From: JAEULH01 sp963789785
GTDB taxonomy: Bacteria > Pseudomonadota > Alphaproteobacteria > Rhodospirillales > Defluviicoccaceae
NCBI GenBank assembly: GCA_963789785.1
Contig: CAWBNC010000011.1
Location: forward strand, 62,001 to 126,000
DNA length: 64,000 nucleotides
Direction: 5' to 3'
The notes below the pieces were generated by a model. The model was not told the origin of the DNA. It did no database searches and saw only the letters and a program-made list of their open reading frames with translations. Positions 37,275 to 52,420 of this stretch are shown piece by piece. The first letter of the stretch is position 1. Every line of letters starts with the position of its first letter. A program made the position numbers and the translations under genes.

Positions 37275-38120
37275 ATGATCGCGCCCCACCACGTTTCCGT
37301 CGCCGGTCTGACCATTGGCAATGACCTGCCGCTGGTGCTGATCGCCGGGCCGTGCGTCATGGAGAGCCGGACGCACGCGCTGGAGACGGCGCATGCTTTG
37401 GCCGAGATCGCGTCGTCGCTTGGGGTCGGGCTGATCTACAAGAGCTCGTTCGACAAGGCTAACCGGACCAGCCTGGGCGGTGCCCGCGGGCTCGGCATGA
37501 GCGGCGCGCTTGCGATCTTCGCCGAGATCCGCGAAAGCGTCGGCGTGCCGGTCATCACCGATGTACACGAGCCCGGCCAGTGCGCCGCCGTTGCCGAGGC
37601 GGTCGACGTTCTGCAGATCCCGGCGTTCCTCTGCCGCCAGACCGACCTGCTCGTCGCCGCGGCGAAAACCGGACGCGCAATCAACGTCAAGAAGGGCCAG
37701 TTCCTGGCGCCCTGGGACATGGCCAACGTCGTCGACAAGATCCGCGGCGCAGGCAACGACAACGTCATGGTCTGCGAGCGCGGCGCCAGCTTCGGCTACA
37801 ACACGCTCGTCAGCGACATGCGTGCCCTGCCCATCCTGGCCCAGACCGGCTGCCCGGTGGTCTTCGACGCGACCCATTCGGTGCAGCAGCCCGGCGGCAA
37901 GGGCACCGCGTCGGGCGGCCAACGGGAGTTCGCGCCGGTGCTGGCGCGCGCGGCAGTTTCGGTCGGCGTGGCCGCGGTGTTCATCGAGTCACATCCCGAT
38001 CCCGACCATGCGCCCAGCGACGGGCCGAACATGATAGCCTTCCGCGACTTGCCCGGCGTCGTCGAGACCCTCGTCGAGTTCGACCGCCTGGCGAAGCGGC
38101 GTCCGGTGAACCTCCACTGA
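37275..38120 (+). CDS. kdsA: 3-deoxy-8-phosphooctulonate synthase
   Basis: KdsA condenses arabinose 5-phosphate and phosphoenolpyruvate to Kdo 8-phosphate for lipopolysaccharide. The 281-residue enzyme contains VLIAGPCVMESR, IYKSSFDKANRTSL, TDVHEPGQC, INVKKGQFLAPWDM, VVFDATHSVQQPGG and ESHPDPDHAPSDGPN. It follows pyrG by 20 bases. It confirms a Gram-negative envelope with Kdo-containing lipid A core. Confidence 0.98.
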   Translation: MIAPHHVSVAGLTIGNDLPLVLIAGPCVMESRTHALETAHALAEIASSLGVGLIYKSSFDKANRTSLGGARGLGMSGALAIFAEIRESVGVPVITDVHEPGQCAAVAEAVDVLQIPAFLCRQTDLLVAAAKTGRAINVKKGQFLAPWDMANVVDKIRGAGNDNVMVCERGASFGYNTLVSDMRALPILAQTGCPVVFDATHSVQQPGGKGTASGGQREFAPVLARAAVSVGVAAVFIESHPDPDHAPSDGPNMIAFRDLPGVVETLVEFDRLAKRRPVNLH

Positions 38121-38178
38121 CCGGAACGTCTTCTTCTGGATCGAACGTTCCTGTCGGGGCTCGCGATGCGGTCCTCGC

Positions 38179-40491
<2,313 letters not shown>

Positions 40492-40500
40492 GAGCGGACC

Positions 40501-40839
40501 CTATTCCGTTCCGTCCTTTTCGATCGTGCACTGCAGCGGATGCTGGTGCTGCCGCGCCAGATCCATCACCTGACTGACCTTGGTCTCGGCGATCTCGTAG
40601 GTAAACACGCCGCAAACACCGACCCCGCGATGGTGTACGTGAAGCATGATGCGCACTGCGTCCTCGTGGCTCTTGGCAAAAAAGCGTTCCAGAACATGGA
40701 CGACAAACTCCATCGGGGTGTAGTCGTCGTTTAACATCAGAACCTTGTACATCGCCGGCTTCTTGGTCTTCGCCCGCGACTTGGTGACGACGCCCGAGTT
40801 TGGCGTGCCATCCGTTGGGTTCTTGTCCTGACAACTCAT
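40501..40839 (-). CDS. clpS: ClpS adaptor protein
   Basis: ClpS delivers N-degron substrates to ClpAP. The 112-residue product has the diagnostic core VLMLNDDYTPMEFVVHVLERFF, a substrate-binding MLHVHHRGVGVCGVFTYEIAE and a C-terminal HQHPLQCTIEKD. The N-terminal extension is variable in the family. It is the first gene of the clpS-clpA pair. Confidence 0.97.
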   Translation of the reverse strand: MSCQDKNPTDGTPNSGVVTKSRAKTKKPAMYKVLMLNDDYTPMEFVVHVLERFFAKSHEDAVRIMLHVHHRGVGVCGVFTYEIAETKVSQVMDLARQHQHPLQCTIEKDGTE

Positions 40840-41147
40840 CGATGTTTCGGATCCTTCGCTCGCCGCGACGCCGGATGATGCAGGGTTCTGCGTACGTTAT
40901 GCTAAGATTTGGGGCGTTTCCCGACCGCGCCCATAGCAGAATATATTCGATTTTGACCCCGAAGGAAGGGTCGTACCAATCGCCTCCCTCAGAAAGGTGC
41001 CTTGTCGGCGCTGCCGTTGCGCGTCCGTCACGCCAGGCGCCGGCCCGACCGGAACCGGCGCAAGATGCATTGCAGCCTCCGGTCGGGCTTCGGGCGCTTG
41101 AACGCCAGCCACATATCCTCCTCCGGAACGAGGAGCGGAGATCGGTC
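40840..41147. other. Intergenic region between clpS and the cyclase gene
   Basis: The 308 bases between the divergent clpS and cyclase starts hold presumably both promoters. The part next to clpS is more AT-rich (around 40890-40960). I see no RNA gene, repeat or convincing small frame here. Confidence 0.5.
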
Positions 41148-42447
41148 ATGAAGCCTGCAGGATTTCAGGACGTCGCTTTTTTCGGCAGCGGCAGCGGCAG
41201 ATACGGCGCCCGCGGATGGGAACGAAGGGGGCGAAGCGACGACCACCGGTCTTTCCGCCAATCCCCTCGCCGACTGGATTCTTGCGGTCGGCTGGAACCT
41301 GTCGACGCTCCCCGACCTGATCCGGGGGCTCTGCGCGCGGATGCGCGCGCTGGGAATACCGCTGTGCCGTCTGCGCCTTCACGTCCGCACGCTGCACCCG
41401 CAATTTCTGGGCACCAGCTACACCTGGCTGCTCGGCGTCGAGGAGATCGGCGAATTCAACGCCGCCTACGCCATCCGCAATGAGGAGCGCTACCTCTCCA
41501 GCCCGTTCAGGGCGATTTTCGAAGAAGGCGTCGGCGGCGTCCGCCGCCGGCTCGACGTGCCGGAGGTTGCGCTGGACTTTCCCGTTCTGAAGGACCTGCG
41601 CGATGAGGGCGCTACCGACTACGTTGCCATGCCGATCGCCTTCGCCGACGGCCGGCGGAGCGCCATCACGTTCGCCGCCGACCGTCCCGGGGGCTTTTCG
41701 ACGGAAGAGCTGGAGGTCGTTTACGGCATGCTGCCGGTGCTGTCGCGCCTGATCGAGGTGCACGCCCTGCGGCGGACGGCGCGGACCATTCTCGAAACCT
41801 ACCTCGGGCGTTCGAGCGGCGCGCGCGTTCTCGACGGCCTCATCCGCAGGGGCGACGGCGACGACATCAATGCCGTCATCTGGTTCTCCGATCTCCGCGC
41901 CTCCACGGCGCTGGCCGAAACCCTTTCGCGCCAGGCCTTTCTCGACCTGCTCAACGGCTTCTTCGAAGCGACCGCCGGCGCCGTCCTTGCCCATGGCGGC
42001 GAGGTTCTGCGCTTCATCGGCGACGCCTTTCTGGCCATCTTTCCATTGGATCCGGCCTGCGCGCAACCGGCGGCGGACGGCGAGGCGGAAGTCCCGGCCT
42101 GCGCCCGGGCCCTGGCCGCGGCGCGCGACGCCATCGCCCGCATGAGCGCCTACAATATGGAGCGGCATACGCAGGGCGAGCCGCCGCTGCGCTTCGGGAT
42201 CGGGCTGCACATCGGCAATGTCACCTACGGCAACATCGGCGTCGAAGAGCGGCTCGAATTTACCGTGATCGGTCCCGCCGCCAACGAGGCGGCGCGGCTG
42301 GAAGGCATGTGCAAGACACTCGACCGACCGCTGGTGATCTCCGCCGAACTCGCGCGCTGGGTTCGCGAGCCGTTGGTCTCGCTTGGCGTCCACGTCTTGC
42401 GCGGCGTCCGTGAACCGCAGGAGGTGCTGACCCTGGCTGAGCTGTGA
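41148..42447 (+). CDS. Class III adenylate/guanylate cyclase
   Basis: A nucleotide cyclase with a variable N-terminal sensor part and a C-terminal catalytic domain: IWFSDLRASTALAETL (metal Asp), FIGDAFLAIFPL and EFTVIGPAANEAARLEGM. The catalytic frame is open from 41152 with no ATG until 41341. An ATG at 41148 behind AGGAGCGGAG joins it if one base is in excess (giving M-SLQDFRTSLFS; the total is then 3n+1 bases). Starting at 41341 would cut the sensor part. It makes cAMP or cGMP as a signal; the downstream target is not in view. Confidence 0.8.
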
Positions 42448-42455
42448 CCGGCCGT

Positions 42456-43157
42456 TCAGCCGATGCCCGCCAGCGGCGACACGCCGAACAGCCACGGGTG
42501 CGCCAGCAGCAGCACCGCAAACAGAAGAAGACCGCCGAGCAGACGCGCCCAGCCGATTTCGCCGAGACGCCAGGAGGTCCGCCGGCCCATGAGCGCGACG
42601 AAGGGCACGAACGATGTCCGCCCCTGATAAGCGGCCCAGGCATCGCCCACAGTGGCCCGCCGCCGGGCGCCGCTTTGCGCCGCGCCGGCAAGCGCCAGGA
42701 CCGTCATGCCGGCGAACAGCGTTATCCCCGCCGCGTCGCCATTGGCGAGCAGGTGGGCAATTCCCCACAGGGCGACAGCCCACATCACTGGATGACGGGT
42801 AATGCGGAAGATGCCCGTGGGACCAGCGCCTATGAGCGCGGCGGTGTCGGCGCCGACGGCGGTCGGATTGCGGCTGGCGAGGCCGGCGACAAGCAATATG
42901 CAGGCGACCGGCATGATGGTCAGCGCGAGGTGGCGGAGACCGATTGGCGGCGCCCAGACATCAACGAACGGTGCGTCGTTGAATGCCAAGACCACCCAGA
43001 CCAGGAGCACCAGCGCCTGGAGCGAGTAGACGGCGCGAAAACCGGTCTCGCCTAGAGCGGAGACGAGGCGATCGCGCACCGGCATGCTGGAAAGAATGAA
43101 GTGCGCGCCGACAAAGCCGACGGTTGCCATGATCAACGCGGTGAGCGTGCCCGTCAT
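42456..43157 (-). CDS. NnrU family membrane protein
   Basis: A 233-residue protein with about six membrane helices. Family marks are FVGAHFILSSMPVRDRLV near the start, ASRNPTAVG and the motif RITRHPVMWAVALWGIAHL. NnrU proteins occur with denitrification genes in some bacteria and in unrelated settings in others; none of the denitrification genes is in this window. The ATG at 43157 gives the standard length. It is convergent with the cyclase gene and divergent from the nifJ cluster. Confidence 0.85.
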   Translation of the reverse strand: MTGTLTALIMATVGFVGAHFILSSMPVRDRLVSALGETGFRAVYSLQALVLLVWVVLAFNDAPFVDVWAPPIGLRHLALTIMPVACILLVAGLASRNPTAVGADTAALIGAGPTGIFRITRHPVMWAVALWGIAHLLANGDAAGITLFAGMTVLALAGAAQSGARRRATVGDAWAAYQGRTSFVPFVALMGRRTSWRLGEIGWARLLGGLLLFAVLLLAHPWLFGVSPLAGIG

Positions 43158-43565
43158 CGTTTCGTCCGCCTGCCGCAACGTAGGTAAGTCATGCGCCTGA
43201 GGGATGCCAACGCTGCGATAATGTCCCGGACCATGGTCTTGTCTTGCCTGCGCAACGGCTGTATGGTGCGCGAATAAGGCCATCGAGCCGACATTTGAAT
43301 AAATAATAACAACGAAGTGGGAGGGAATTGCGGCTTGGGCAAGTCGGCGCCTATCTTCATTATGAATCCGGGTCGGCAGTGCGAGTACAGCGCTCGCTTT
43401 CCCAGGCGCCGCCATTTGGTATGGCGTAATAAGCGACCTAGCACCCGCGTAGTCCGCTTTTTTTCCCCGCCATGATCTGCAATTCTCAAGTTGTGTCATT
43501 CGTCGTTACTGACAACGCGCAAATCACGGCAAGGAATTGCCGGGCGCGAGGAGGAGAGAAAGCAA
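43158..43565. promoter_or_regulatory. AT-rich intergenic region with likely promoters of the nifJ cluster and the NnrU gene
   Basis: A 408-base divergent gap with clearly lower GC than the surroundings, for example around 43297-43320 and a run of T at 43458-43464. Imperfect dyad arms GTTGTGTCA (43490-43498) and TGACAAC (43510-43516) lie 50 bases before the GltD-like gene and could be an operator. No consensus FNR site was found by eye. Confidence 0.4.
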
Positions 43566-45200
43566 ATGAGCCGCCCCACCGACCTGACGCTTCCCCCTGA
43601 CCTGAGCCACGAGCGCGGCGTCGGTCCGTTCCGCAGCCAGCGCCCCATCTACGTCGACATACTTCCGCCGTGCAACAACGCCTGCCCCGCGGGCGAGGAT
43701 ATTCAGGCCTGGCTGGCGCACGCTCAGGAGGGCCGGTTCAAGCAGGCCTGGGAGACGATCCTTAAGGACAACCCGCTGCCGGCCGTTCACGGCCGTGTCT
43801 GCTATCACCCGTGCGAGACGAGCTGCAACCGCGAGCAGCTCGACGGCGCGGTTACCATTCATGCGGTCGAGCGCTTTCTCGGCGACATGGCCCTGGCGGA
43901 GGACTGGACGCCGACAATCCCGACGGCCGCGACCGGCAAGCGCGTGCTCGTGGTCGGCGCCGGGCCCAGCGGGCTGTCGGCGGCGCATCATCTGACGCTG
44001 ATGGGCCACTCCGTCGAGATCCGCGAGGCTGGTCCCATGGCCGGCGGCATGATGCATTTCGGCATCCCCGCCTACCGGCTGCCGCGCGACGTGCTCGACG
44101 GCGAGATCCGCCGGATCGAGCGGATGGGAGTCAAGATCGTCCTCAACCGCAAGGTTGAGGATCTGGCCGCCGCGATGCAGGAGGGCAAATTTGACGCCGC
44201 CTTCGTTGCCGTCGGTGCGCACCTGTCGAAGAAGACCGACATCCCCGGCCGCGACGCCGCCAAGATCTTCGACGCCGTGAGTTTCTTGCGCGATGTCGAG
44301 GCTGGCGCCACGCCGAAGCTGGGTCGCCGGGTCGCCATCTACGGCGGCGGCAATACGGCGATGGACGCCGCGCGGGTGGCGATGCGGCTCGGTGTCGAGC
44401 CGATGATCATCTACCGGCGCGACCGCGAACACATGCCCGCGCACCAGTTCGAAGCCGATGAGGCCATCGAGGAGGGCGTCAAGATCCACTGGCTGCGGAC
44501 GATCAAGTCCAGCGACGCGACCAGCTTTACCGTCGAAGTGATGGAGATCGACGAGAACGGCCGGCCGCGTGGCACTGGGCAGTTCGAAACCATCGAAGCC
44601 GACGATCTTATCCTTGCCCTGGGACAGGACACGGATACCGGCTTCCTCAAGAAGGTTCCGGGGGTGGAGTTTCAGAAGGACGGCACGGTGATCGTCGCGC
44701 CGAACATGATGACCGGCGCGCCGGGCGTTTTCGCGGGCGGCGACATGGTCCCGTCGGAGCGGACGGTGACCATCGGCGTCGGCCACGGCAAGAAGGCCGC
44801 ACGCAACATCGACGCCTACCTCAGCAGCGAAACCTACAGCAAGCCGCCGAAAGGCGACCTCGCCGATTTCGAGAAGCTGCACCTGTGGTTCTACACCGAC
44901 TCCGAACAGCGGCCGCAGGGCCACGTCGACCTGCTCCGGCGCAAAGCCTCTTTCGATGAGGTCGTCCAGGGTCTGGCGGAGAAGGACGCCGTCTACGAAG
45001 CGAAGCGCTGCTTGGCATGCGGCAACTGCTTCGAGTGCGACGGCTGCTTCGGCGCGTGTCCGGAGGATGCGATCATCAAGCTCGGGCCCGGGAAGCGCTA
45101 CGAATACAACTATGACCTATGTACTGGTTGCGCGATCTGCTTCGAGCAGTGCCCGTGCCATGCGATCCAGATGATGCCGGAGCCGGGGCTCGGCCGGTAG
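43566..45200 (+). CDS. GltD-like Fe-S flavoprotein with C-terminal ferredoxin domain
   Basis: This 544-residue protein resembles the small subunit of glutamate synthase and PreT-type reductases. An N-terminal Fe-S part (CNNACPAGEDIQAWL, then CYHPCETSCNR) is followed by an FAD-binding VLVVGAGPSGLSAAHHL and an NAD(P)-binding VAIYGGGNTAMDAARVAM. The C-terminus carries two 4Fe-4S motifs, CLACGNCFECDGCFGACP and CTGCAICFEQCPCHAI. GAGGAGGAGAG precedes the ATG at 43566. It is followed by nifJ after about 110 bases. A likely role is electron transfer between NAD(P)H and ferredoxin for NifJ. No gltB is present, so glutamate synthase is unlikely. Confidence 0.88.
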   Translation: MSRPTDLTLPPDLSHERGVGPFRSQRPIYVDILPPCNNACPAGEDIQAWLAHAQEGRFKQAWETILKDNPLPAVHGRVCYHPCETSCNREQLDGAVTIHAVERFLGDMALAEDWTPTIPTAATGKRVLVVGAGPSGLSAAHHLTLMGHSVEIREAGPMAGGMMHFGIPAYRLPRDVLDGEIRRIERMGVKIVLNRKVEDLAAAMQEGKFDAAFVAVGAHLSKKTDIPGRDAAKIFDAVSFLRDVEAGATPKLGRRVAIYGGGNTAMDAARVAMRLGVEPMIIYRRDREHMPAHQFEADEAIEEGVKIHWLRTIKSSDATSFTVEVMEIDENGRPRGTGQFETIEADDLILALGQDTDTGFLKKVPGVEFQKDGTVIVAPNMMTGAPGVFAGGDMVPSERTVTIGVGHGKKAARNIDAYLSSETYSKPPKGDLADFEKLHLWFYTDSEQRPQGHVDLLRRKASFDEVVQGLAEKDAVYEAKRCLACGNCFECDGCFGACPEDAIIKLGPGKRYEYNYDLCTGCAICFEQCPCHAIQMMPEPGLGR

Positions 45201-45312
45201 AACCGGGAGCGCCGGAAGGCCCATGAGCGAAAACGACCGGAACGTTAAAAGGGGCTGCGCGGCGGCGCTCGGACGAGCGTCGCGCGTCGCGGCCTGAGCG
45301 GAGGGAATGGCA

Positions 45313-48864
<3,552 letters not shown>

Positions 48865-48982
48865 GCCGGAACCTCTCCTCGATCGGGCCAGGCCCCAGCC
48901 GCGCCAGACGCGGTCCGGGCCGGTCGGACGCGGTACGGATTGACGCAAGGCATACTGACGAAAGGCAGAAGGTATCCAAGAA

Positions 48983-50020
48983 ATGGATCTCGCAACGACC
49001 TATCTCGGGCTCGACCTGAAGCATCCGATCGTGGCGTCGGCTTCGCCGCTGTCACGCTCGCTCGACGGCATCAAGCGGATGGAGGATGCCGGGGCGTCTG
49101 CCATCGTCATGTTCTCGCTCTTCGAGGAGCAGATCAGAAACGAGAACGAGTCGTTCGACTATCTGATGGAGGCCGGCACCGATCAGTTCGCCGAGTCACT
49201 CACCTACTTTCCGGCGGTCGAGGATTACCGTGTCGGGCCGGACTCGTATCTGGAGCTGATCCGCAAGGCGACCGAGGCAACCGACGTGCCGATCATCGCC
49301 AGCCTGAACGGGATCACCAAGTCGGGATGGACGGAGTACGCCAGGGACATGGCCGACGCTGGAGCCAAGGCGATCGAGCTCAACGTCTACTACATCCCCG
49401 CCAGCATCGATGTGAGCGGCGCGGAAGTCGAACAGCGCTATCTCGATGTGGTCGGCGCGGTCAAAGGCGCGGTCTCGATTCCCGTTTCGGTCAAGCTCAG
49501 CCCGTTCTTCAGCTCGACCGGCGACATGGCCAGGCGCCTCGTCGAGGCCGGCGCCGACGGTCTGGTGCTGTTCAACCGCTTCTACCAGCCGGACTTCGAT
49601 CTCGACGAGCTGGAGGTCGTTCCCGACCTCGAGCTCAGCAGCGCCAGTGAGATCCGCCTGCCGCTGCTGTGGATCGCTGTGCTGCACGGCCGGCTGAAGT
49701 GCTCGCTCGCGGCCACCCGCGGGGTGCAGAGCGGGATCGAGGTGATCAAGTACGTCATGGCCGGCGCCGACGCGGTGTGCACAACCTCGTCGCTGCTGCG
49801 CAACGGGGTCGGCCACATGAAGACGCTGCTTGACGGCGTGACCGGCTGGATGGAGCGGCGCGGCTACGAGTCCATCGGCCAGATGAAGGGCTCGATGAGC
49901 CAGCAGAAGGTCGGCGACCCGTCGGCGTTCGAGCGTGCCAACTACATCAAGGTGCTGCAAAGTTACAAGAGCCCGTACATGGAGCCGCTTGGCCACGCCC
50001 CGGCGCGGACCCGGCCATAG
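48983..50020 (+). CDS. Dihydroorotate dehydrogenase-like FMN protein
   Basis: A 345-residue TIM-barrel flavoprotein of the dihydroorotate dehydrogenase/PreA group: YLGLDLKHPIVASASPLS at the start, IIASLNGITKSGW, AIELNVYYIP, VSVKLSPFFS and a phosphate-binding C-terminal GADAVCTTSSLL. The catalytic base region differs from true pyrimidine enzymes and pyrD-specific features are not evident. Together with the upstream GltD-like protein it recalls the PreT/PreA pair, here split around nifJ. The substrate is unknown. Confidence 0.85.
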   Translation: MDLATTYLGLDLKHPIVASASPLSRSLDGIKRMEDAGASAIVMFSLFEEQIRNENESFDYLMEAGTDQFAESLTYFPAVEDYRVGPDSYLELIRKATEATDVPIIASLNGITKSGWTEYARDMADAGAKAIELNVYYIPASIDVSGAEVEQRYLDVVGAVKGAVSIPVSVKLSPFFSSTGDMARRLVEAGADGLVLFNRFYQPDFDLDELEVVPDLELSSASEIRLPLLWIAVLHGRLKCSLAATRGVQSGIEVIKYVMAGADAVCTTSSLLRNGVGHMKTLLDGVTGWMERRGYESIGQMKGSMSQQKVGDPSAFERANYIKVLQSYKSPYMEPLGHAPARTRP

Positions 50021-50080
50021 ATCGGCCGGGGCGGGCGCGCCGCGCGTCCGTGATCGGCGCAAACCGAGGGCGCGGCGCCC

Positions 50081-51683
50081 ATGGATAGCGCGCAACCGCG
50101 CCCGGCGACGTCCGTTGTCGATAGCGAGGCCATCCCCGAGCGGGTGCTGATCGTCGATTTCGGCTCGCAGGTGACCCAGCTCATCGCCAGGCGCGTGCGC
50201 GAAAGCGGCGTTTATTGCGAAATCCATCCCTACCACAAGGTCGATCCGGCGTTTGTCGCGGCCTTCGCGCCGAAGGCCGTGATCCTCTCCGGCGGGCCTG
50301 CGTCGGTCACCGACGAATCCAGCCCGCGGACGCCGGCGGCGCTGCTCGATTGCGGCGTTCCCGTGCTCGGGATCTGCTACGGCCAGCAGCTCATGGTCGA
50401 TCAGCTCGGCGGGGCGGTCGAAAGGGGCCGGACCAGGGAATTCGGCCGCGCTCTTCTGGAGATCGTCGAGGATTGCCCCCTCTTCGCCGGCACCTTCCCG
50501 CAGGCGAGCCGCGAGCCGGTATGGATGAGCCACGGCGACCACGTCAGCGCCCTGCCCGCAGGCTTCCGCTCCGTCGCGATATCGCCCGGCGCGCCGTTCG
50601 CCGCCATCGCCGATGAGCAGCGCCGGCTGTACGGCGTGCAGTTTCACCCCGAGGTCGCGCACACCCCGCGCGGCGCGGAGATGCTCGGCAACTTCACCCA
50701 CCGCGATCGCCGGCTGCGGCGGAACCTGGACCATGGCGGCGTTCCGCGACCAGGCCATCGCCGCGATCCGCGACCGCGTCGGCTCCGGCCGGGTCATCTG
50801 CGGCTTGTCGGGCGGGGTCAATTCCTCGGTCACCGCCGTGCTGCTGCACGAAGCCATCGGCGAGCAACTGCACTGCATCCTGGTCGATACCGGGCTGATG
50901 CGCGCCGGCGAGGCGGCGGAGGTGGTGGGGCTGTTCAGCGGCCACTACAACATCCCGCTGGTCCACCGCGACGCCGCGGATGCGTTCCTCGGCGCGCTCG
51001 AAGGCGTCACCGATCCGGAGCGCAAGCGCAAGATCATCGGCGCGACCTTTATCGATGTCTTTGAGCAGGAGGCGCACAAACTGGGCGGCGCCGACTTCCT
51101 CGCACAGGGGACGTTGTACCCCGACGTCGTCGAGTCGGTGTCCGTGCACGGCGGCCCCAGCGTCACCATCAAGTCCCACCACAACGTCGGCGGCCTGCCC
51201 GAACGGATGAACCTGGGCCTGATCGAGCCCCTGCGCGAGCTGTTCAAGGACGAGGTGCGGGTGCTGGGCCGCGAACTCGGCCTGCCCGACGCGCTGCTCG
51301 GCCGCCATCCCTTCCCCGGACCGGGGCTGGCGGTCCGCATCCTTGGCGAGGTGACGGCGGCGCGCTGCGCGGTGCTGCGTCGGGTCGATGCAATCTTTCT
51401 CGAGGAGATCCGCGCGGCCGGGCTCTACGACGTGATCTGGCAGGCCTTCGCCGTGCTGCTCCCGCTGCACACCGTGGGCGTCATGGGCGACAGCCGGACC
51501 TACGACCAGGTCGCGGCCCTACGCGCGGTCACCTCCAGCGACGGCATGACCGCCGACAGCTTCGCCTTCGACCACGCGTTCCTCGCCCGCGTCGCCTCGC
51601 GCATTGTCAACGAGGTGCAAGGGGTCAGCCGCGTCGTCTACGACCTGACCTCGAAGCCCCCCGGCACCATCGAGTGGGAATGA
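50081..51683 (+). CDS. guaA: GMP synthase (one-base frameshift)
   Basis: GuaA converts XMP to GMP using glutamine. The amidotransferase domain has RVLIVDFGSQVTQLIARRV, nucleophile Cys in LGICYGQQLM, and YGVQFHPEVAHT. The frame changes by one excess G near 50702; the synthetase domain then reads ICGLSGGVNSSVTAVLLH, HYNIPLVHRDA, IKSHHNVGGLPERM and the dimer end VYDLTSKPPGTIEWE. The total is 3n+1 bases. The pyrophosphate loop is usually SGGVDSSV; here it is SGGVNSSV. The stop overlaps a small frame (ATGA). Confidence 0.95.
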
Positions 51684-51832
51684 AAGGGCGGGCCGCCAAG
51701 CTCGTCCGATCCGTGGATCTTGTCATCGCAGTGCACTTGGTCATCTTTCTCGACTTGATCCTTCTCCCGGGCGCGCCGAGCGTATTGCAGACCGACGAGG
51801 TGGATTGGGAGGCGTGGCGTCGCAGTCGTTAG
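51680..51832 (+). CDS. Small putative membrane peptide overlapping the end of guaA
   Basis: A 50-codon frame whose ATG overlaps the guaA stop (ATGA), the arrangement used for translational coupling. The product has a basic start, one hydrophobic stretch (VDLVIAVHLVIFLDLILLPG) and an acidic-then-basic tail. No homologue is recognised. It may be a chance frame. Confidence 0.3.
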   Translation: MKGRAAKLVRSVDLVIAVHLVIFLDLILLPGAPSVLQTDEVDWEAWRRSR

Positions 51833-51951
51833 CCAGATAAGGTAATCGCGAAGATCGAGCGGAGTGCGGGGCGACCGCGAGGGAAGTCCGACGCGCACCG
51901 TGCAGTAAGTGTGAGCGGCACCAACGCGGAAACCGAATCGAGAGAACAGTC

Positions 51952-52374
51952 ATGACCCACCATGGACGTTGCTTTTGTGGCGCAGTCGAAATTGAGGCTA
52001 CCGGATCGCCTGCGGCGATGGGTTACTGCCACTGCAGTTCGTGCCGATCCTGGTCGGCGGGTCCGGTAAACGCCTTCAGCCTCTGGGAGCCCGGGGCGGT
52101 ACGGATCACCGCGGGAGCCGAACACGTCGCTACATTCTCGAAGACGGCGTTCAGCGAACGCCAATATTGCGCGAAGTGCGGCGGGCACCTGATGACCCGA
52201 CATCCGACGATCGGTTTGGTCGACGTTTACGCCGCAACGATCCCGACGCTCCCGTTCACGCCCGGCGTTCACGTCAACTATGCCGAGACGGTGCTGCCGA
52301 TGCGCGACGGCCTGCCCAAGCTCAAGGACTTCCCGGCGGAGTTTGGCGGCTCCGGCGAGGCGATCGCCGAGTAA
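51952..52374 (+). CDS. GFA/CENP-V family zinc protein
   Basis: A 140-residue protein of the glutathione-dependent formaldehyde-activating (GFA) enzyme family. Zinc cysteines are arranged as CFCGAVEI, YCHCSSCRSW and YCAKCGGHL. Members bind zinc and in some cases a thiol adduct; the individual substrate is not predictable. The gene begins about 120 bases after the small frame downstream of guaA and converges with the Old Yellow Enzyme gene. Confidence 0.88.
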   Translation: MTHHGRCFCGAVEIEATGSPAAMGYCHCSSCRSWSAGPVNAFSLWEPGAVRITAGAEHVATFSKTAFSERQYCAKCGGHLMTRHPTIGLVDVYAATIPTLPFTPGVHVNYAETVLPMRDGLPKLKDFPAEFGGSGEAIAE

Positions 52375-52420
52375 TGCCGTTTCCTGCTCGGCGGGTGTCC
52401 GGCGTGCTCATCGCGCGACC

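Noticed and set aside
35190..37922. A 910-codon open frame on the minus strand opposite pyrG and kdsA
   Set aside because: It is a codon-bias shadow of two well-conserved genes on the other strand, rich in Arg, Asp and His runs, with no recognisable domain.
43566..45200. Glutamate synthase small subunit
   Set aside because: There is no gltB gene nearby and the protein has an added C-terminal ferredoxin part; the nifJ context favours a ferredoxin-linked role.
49196..50878. A 560-codon open frame on the minus strand opposite the FMN protein and guaA
   Set aside because: It overlaps two recognisable genes and has only shadow composition.
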